From Hymenoscyphus infarciens (taxonomy: Eukaryota; Ascomycota; Leotiomycetes; Helotiales; Helotiaceae): 35,499 nucleotides of DNA. Below, piece after piece: positions 32,821 to 35,499 of the stretch (the first letter of the stretch is position 1; every line of letters begins with the position of its first letter). Under the pieces are notes generated by a model. It saw nothing but the letters and a program-made list of their open reading frames with translations, did no database searches and was not told the origin of the DNA. The stretch lies in the NCBI GenBank assembly GCA_001414345.1, contig LLCB01000448.1:1-35499 (forward strand), written 5' to 3'. The position numbers and the translations under genes were made by a program.

Positions 32821-34536
32821 CTATTTTAGCGTAGGTAGTAATTGCGATTCTATTAGTCTTTAAGCTTCTTAAGTTCCTTTTCTTACTCTTTAACCTTAGT
32901 CTTCTTAGACTTAAATTATATATTAATTATTACTTAGAATTATCACTACTAGGTTTTGTATAAGGCTCTTAAGAAGTACTCTTACTAGAAACATTAAGTA
33001 TAGAAGTAATCTAGAGTATTATTATACTGCTTTAGCAATATATTAGTCTAGAGGAAAGAGTTTAAATCTAAGTATAGTTAATAGACTATTTAATCTTCGG
33101 TTATACTACTAGCTTCTATATATATAGCTTACTTTTTAGATAGGTATTTTCTTAGTAGTAATTCCTATTTATTCTTAAATTTAAACTTTATACTATTAGC
33201 TTCTTTTAATAATAGTAATAGGTTCTTCTAGAAGTATACGATTATACGCTCTCTTTATTCTTTAAAGTTGTTTTAAAGTAGAGTATATACTTTTAGGAAT
33301 AAGCTATTATATTATAATTAAGTATCTTCTTCTATAGCTTATAGTAAGAGGGCTAATACCTAGTAGTCGTTATAGCTTTAAATAAAGCTTTCTATCTAAT
33401 TTAGCTATAAAGTAACCGGCGTAGTACTATTATACTTTAGGTTATAGGCTTTAAGGTATAATACTCGTAGCTTATATTAGTTCTTTTAAGAATTATTTTA
33501 GCAATAGTTTTAATTAACTAGAGAATAACTATTCTTAGAGGTAGAAGCTATAATAATTAAGCTATCTTAAAAGCGACTTAGGAGTGCTTTAAAGTCTACT
33601 AATAAGACTATGAGTAAAGCTAGCTTTCTAGTATTTATAACTGTTTTAGCTTTTATATCTTAGCGTTTCTTAATATCTATTAGATTTAAAGTATTTATAG
33701 CGTCTTCTTTATTATTATTAGTAATTGTGCTATTTAGGAGTAGAAACTTATTTAATAATATAGAATTCTTTACTATAATATATCTAATTAAAGTAGTGTC
33801 TTTTTACTATAGGTATTATATATATAGATTATTAGATAGTCTTTATTCTAGTACCTAGCTATCTTAGTCTTATTCTCTCTACTAATTCGATATATTATTA
33901 TTTAATTATAAGAGGCTACTCTAGTCTTGTCCTCTTAGCTAATTTAATATATTATTACCTAAGTATAGGGGAGTAAGGAAGTATAAGGATTATACTTTAT
34001 TATAGATATGTCTAAAAGGGTTTCTTATACTAATCTAAGAAAGGAGAAAGGTAAAAAGGTTAACTTTAGAGGCAAGTATTTAGTTTAGTATTATCTCGAA
34101 GTCTTATAAAGCTTAGGTTGTTACTACTAGTTTAGAGGTTATAATGTTAGAACGAAAGGTATAAGTAGTAAAGGTACTCTTACTAAAAGTACTAGTAGTA
34201 AGTAGTAGTAATATACTATTTAAAGCTATAAGAGAAGCTAAAGAAGGTAATACTAATAGAATGCTTTAAAATATTATAAAGACTAGGTTATTAAATCTTA
34301 ATTAGTTAAAGAGGGTAGTCCTATCTCTAGTACCTTTCTAAGTAGTATAGGTAGTTACTCTTATCTAGAGCGTCTTAAGATTAAGTACTTCTACTTCTAG
34401 GTTAATAGATTAAGGAAGGTATAAGGAAGCTAGTAGAGGATTTAAGAGGCTTCGAGAGTAGTAAAGGAAAGGGAATAGAATTAAATCCTAAGCTTCTACG
34501 ATAGATAGAGGTATTAAGCTTACTATAATACCTAGG

Positions 34537-34617
34537 ACTTCTAAGACTTCTAATACTTCTAGTACTTCCAAGGCTTCTAAGGCTTCTAGTACTTCTAAGG
34601 CTTCTAAGGCTTTTAGT
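34537..34617. repeat. 9-bp tandem array (CTTCTAAGG-like)
   Basis: About nine copies of CTTCTARKR (CTTCTAAGA, CTTCTAGTA, CTTCTAAGG variants) in perfect 9-bp register. Read on minus it gives A/V-L-E repeats, on plus S/T/K-rich repeats. Confidence 0.8.
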
Positions 34618-35012
34618 AAAGGTCTCTTAAATAGTAGGGTTAGCGCCTTTATAAATCTACTATTTATTCGATATTAACCGTTTTTATTATATATTCTAAT
34701 ACTAAGAGATTTAATACTCTTATTTCTTAGTATATAGGTTATAGTCTATAGAATAGAGTAAATTAAGGTATAGAAGAGTAGTACCTTACGTCGTACTTAC
34801 TACTAATCGAGCTTTTTAAGAGACGGTTATACGCCTTATATAGAGTTATACTAGTATAGGCCGGTATTCGATTTAAGTATACGAGTGTAAGATTATAGTA
34901 AGAGCGAGAAGTAGAAGTAAGAATTAGTAGATATACGATAGAGTATATATAGAAGCATAAGGGTTTATTATTTGATAGAGGCTTGTCTAGAATCGAATTA
35001 TAGTATTACTAC

Positions 35013-35207
35013 TATATTATAGAATAGTTGTATTAAATGTAGTTTTGTTATCTTACCTTAGTCGAGGCTTAAAAGAAAGGTAGATTTAATATAATTAATT
35101 ATAGTATATAAAACGTTTAAAGAGAGAAGAGAGTATAAGGTGCTTGAAGCTATCTATAGGTTCCTCCGTCTATAAGCGCTAAGAGTCACGTGGTGTACCC
35201 TATAACA
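35013..35207 (-). repeat. Right LTR (5' LTR)
   Basis: The 195-bp partner of 21453-21647. On the minus strand it starts TGTTATAGGG, the canonical LTR start, and contains CCACGTGACTCTTAGCGC. It keeps more C and G than the left copy at its minus-strand start and less at its far end. Sequence beyond its minus-strand end should carry the tRNA primer site, but RIP prevents identification. Confidence 0.92.
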
Positions 35208-35374
35208 CTGTATAGCAGTGGCCTAGTATCTGGAGTTAGGGGTTAAAGTATTGTATTATGTCACCTCAAGCATGCGTACTCGGCTAAAAGCGGCCTTTCT
35301 AAGCAGCGGTTCTTCTTCTACGGTCCGACCACCTTAAGGCTAGATCTTATATAAGATCCCGGATTTTAGATTTT
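35208..35374. other. GC-normal island outside the element
   Basis: From 35208 to about 35345 base composition returns to normal (CGTACTCGGCTAAAAGCGGC, for example), with intact CpG. No gene was recognised, and it does not resemble the missing half of the dehydrogenase. AT-rich sequence resumes after 35350. Confidence 0.5.
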
Positions 35375-35499
35375 TCTAATAAAAATTATTATAAACTCTT
35401 ACTCTTCTAGTATCTAATAAAGATTATTATAAACTCTTACTCTTCTAGTATCTAATAAAAATTATTATAAACTCTTACTCTTCTAGTATCTAATAAAAA
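35375..35499. repeat. 38-bp tandem repeat, running off the window
   Basis: Units start at 35375, 35413, 35451 and 35489, each beginning TCTAATAAAAATTATTATAA and ending in CTCTTACTCTTCTAGTA. The second has one A-to-G change. Three full copies and the start of a fourth are visible; the array continues past the window end. Confidence 0.95.

Larger units (their letters stand above)
32160..35012. pseudogene. Gag-position block, coding strand unclear
   Basis: This 2.85 kb between the 5' LTR and pol should hold gag on the minus strand. It reads as decayed coding sequence, but plus-strand frames look at least as protein-like. One, near 32450-32700, includes EEANY, KLKDILV and DLAIRFSSDYLFDFF. A second starts at ATG 34008 (MSKRVSYTNLRKEKGKKVNF). 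Two 9-bp tandem arrays lie in it: 32697-32820 (NHS/NHP-like on plus, DN-stop on minus) and 34537-34617 (S/T/K on plus, A-L-E on minus). Both keep triplet periodicity, as expected of coding repeats. I cannot settle the strand. Confidence 0.5.
21453..35207 (-). mobile_element. RIP-decayed Ty3/gypsy chromovirus, ~13.75 kb
   Basis: Two 195-bp direct repeats bound a very AT-rich, TpA-rich interior with almost no CpG. The polypurine tract next to the left repeat and the minus-strand order protease, RT, RNase H, integrase and chromodomain place the 5' LTR on the right. All frames are full of TAA/TAG, mostly where Gln, Trp or Arg codons would be expected, and His/Cys codons have become Tyr codons, as RIP produces. 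The order and the integrase-linked chromodomain define a chromovirus. Its length is well above the 5-8 kb usual for fungal gypsy elements, because of a ~5-kb extra frame downstream of pol and a 2.8-kb block before it. No target-site duplication could be matched (TACGT on the left, CTGTA on the right). It is inactive. Confidence 0.9.

Noticed and set aside
34980..35012. tRNA primer binding site
   Set aside because: The position after the 5' LTR is right, and a TTCGATTCTAG motif is present, but RIP changes prevent assignment to any tRNA.
21448..35212. Target-site duplication of the LTR element
   Set aside because: The five bases on either side (TACGT and CTGTA) do not match, even allowing for transitions.

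Overview
The window looks like nuclear DNA of a filamentous ascomycete, probably a plant-associated Leotiomycete-type fungus. The evidence is short (44-83 bp) spliceosomal introns with GT...AG ends, a secreted family 3 pectate lyase, fungal-type ROG1-like lipase and RBR ubiquitin-ligase genes, and a large LTR element whose decay is almost purely C-to-T/G-to-A, as repeat-induced point mutation (RIP) produces. The species assignment is inference.

Layout. Positions 1-1490 are microsatellites and a purine/pyrimidine-rich block bounded by inverted 7-bp repeats. From 1.5 to 17 kb the DNA is GC-normal and gene-bearing: a decayed cysteine-rich zinc-binding gene (+, 1492-2605), an acetoacetate-decarboxylase-fold protein (-, 3004-3996), a small three-exon gene of unknown function (+, 4208-4748), a pectate lyase (-, 5343-6191), a 1185-residue DUF676/ROG1-like lipase (-, 7803-11360), a four-exon RBR E3 ubiquitin ligase (-, 12268-14766) and an RNase H-fold protein lacking its first catalytic Asp (-, 15914-16747).

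From 17.9 to 20.4 kb lie two convergent genes that share a ~77-residue domain I do not recognise. It occurs twice in the plus-strand protein and once in the minus-strand one, and both genes have the same TATAAATA box roughly 190-230 bp before the start codon. Next comes a broken short-chain dehydrogenase remnant (20974-21400).

From 21453 to 35207 there is a single ~13.75-kb LTR retrotransposon on the minus strand. The LTRs are 195 bp, with the polypurine tract beside the left LTR, so the left LTR is the 3' one. Decayed protease, reverse transcriptase, RNase H, integrase and chromodomain can all be read through RIP stops, making it a Ty3/gypsy chromovirus. It is unusually long because a further ~5-kb same-strand reading frame lies between the chromodomain and the 3' LTR. 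There is also a 2.8-kb block next to the 5' LTR whose coding strand is ambiguous. The window ends in a short GC-normal island and a 38-bp tandem repeat.

The genes do not form a pathway. The notable items are the new paired domain family beside the element and the oversized chromovirus with an extra reading frame. All exon boundaries were set by hand from splice signals and reading-frame continuity; none has been tested against transcripts or databases.
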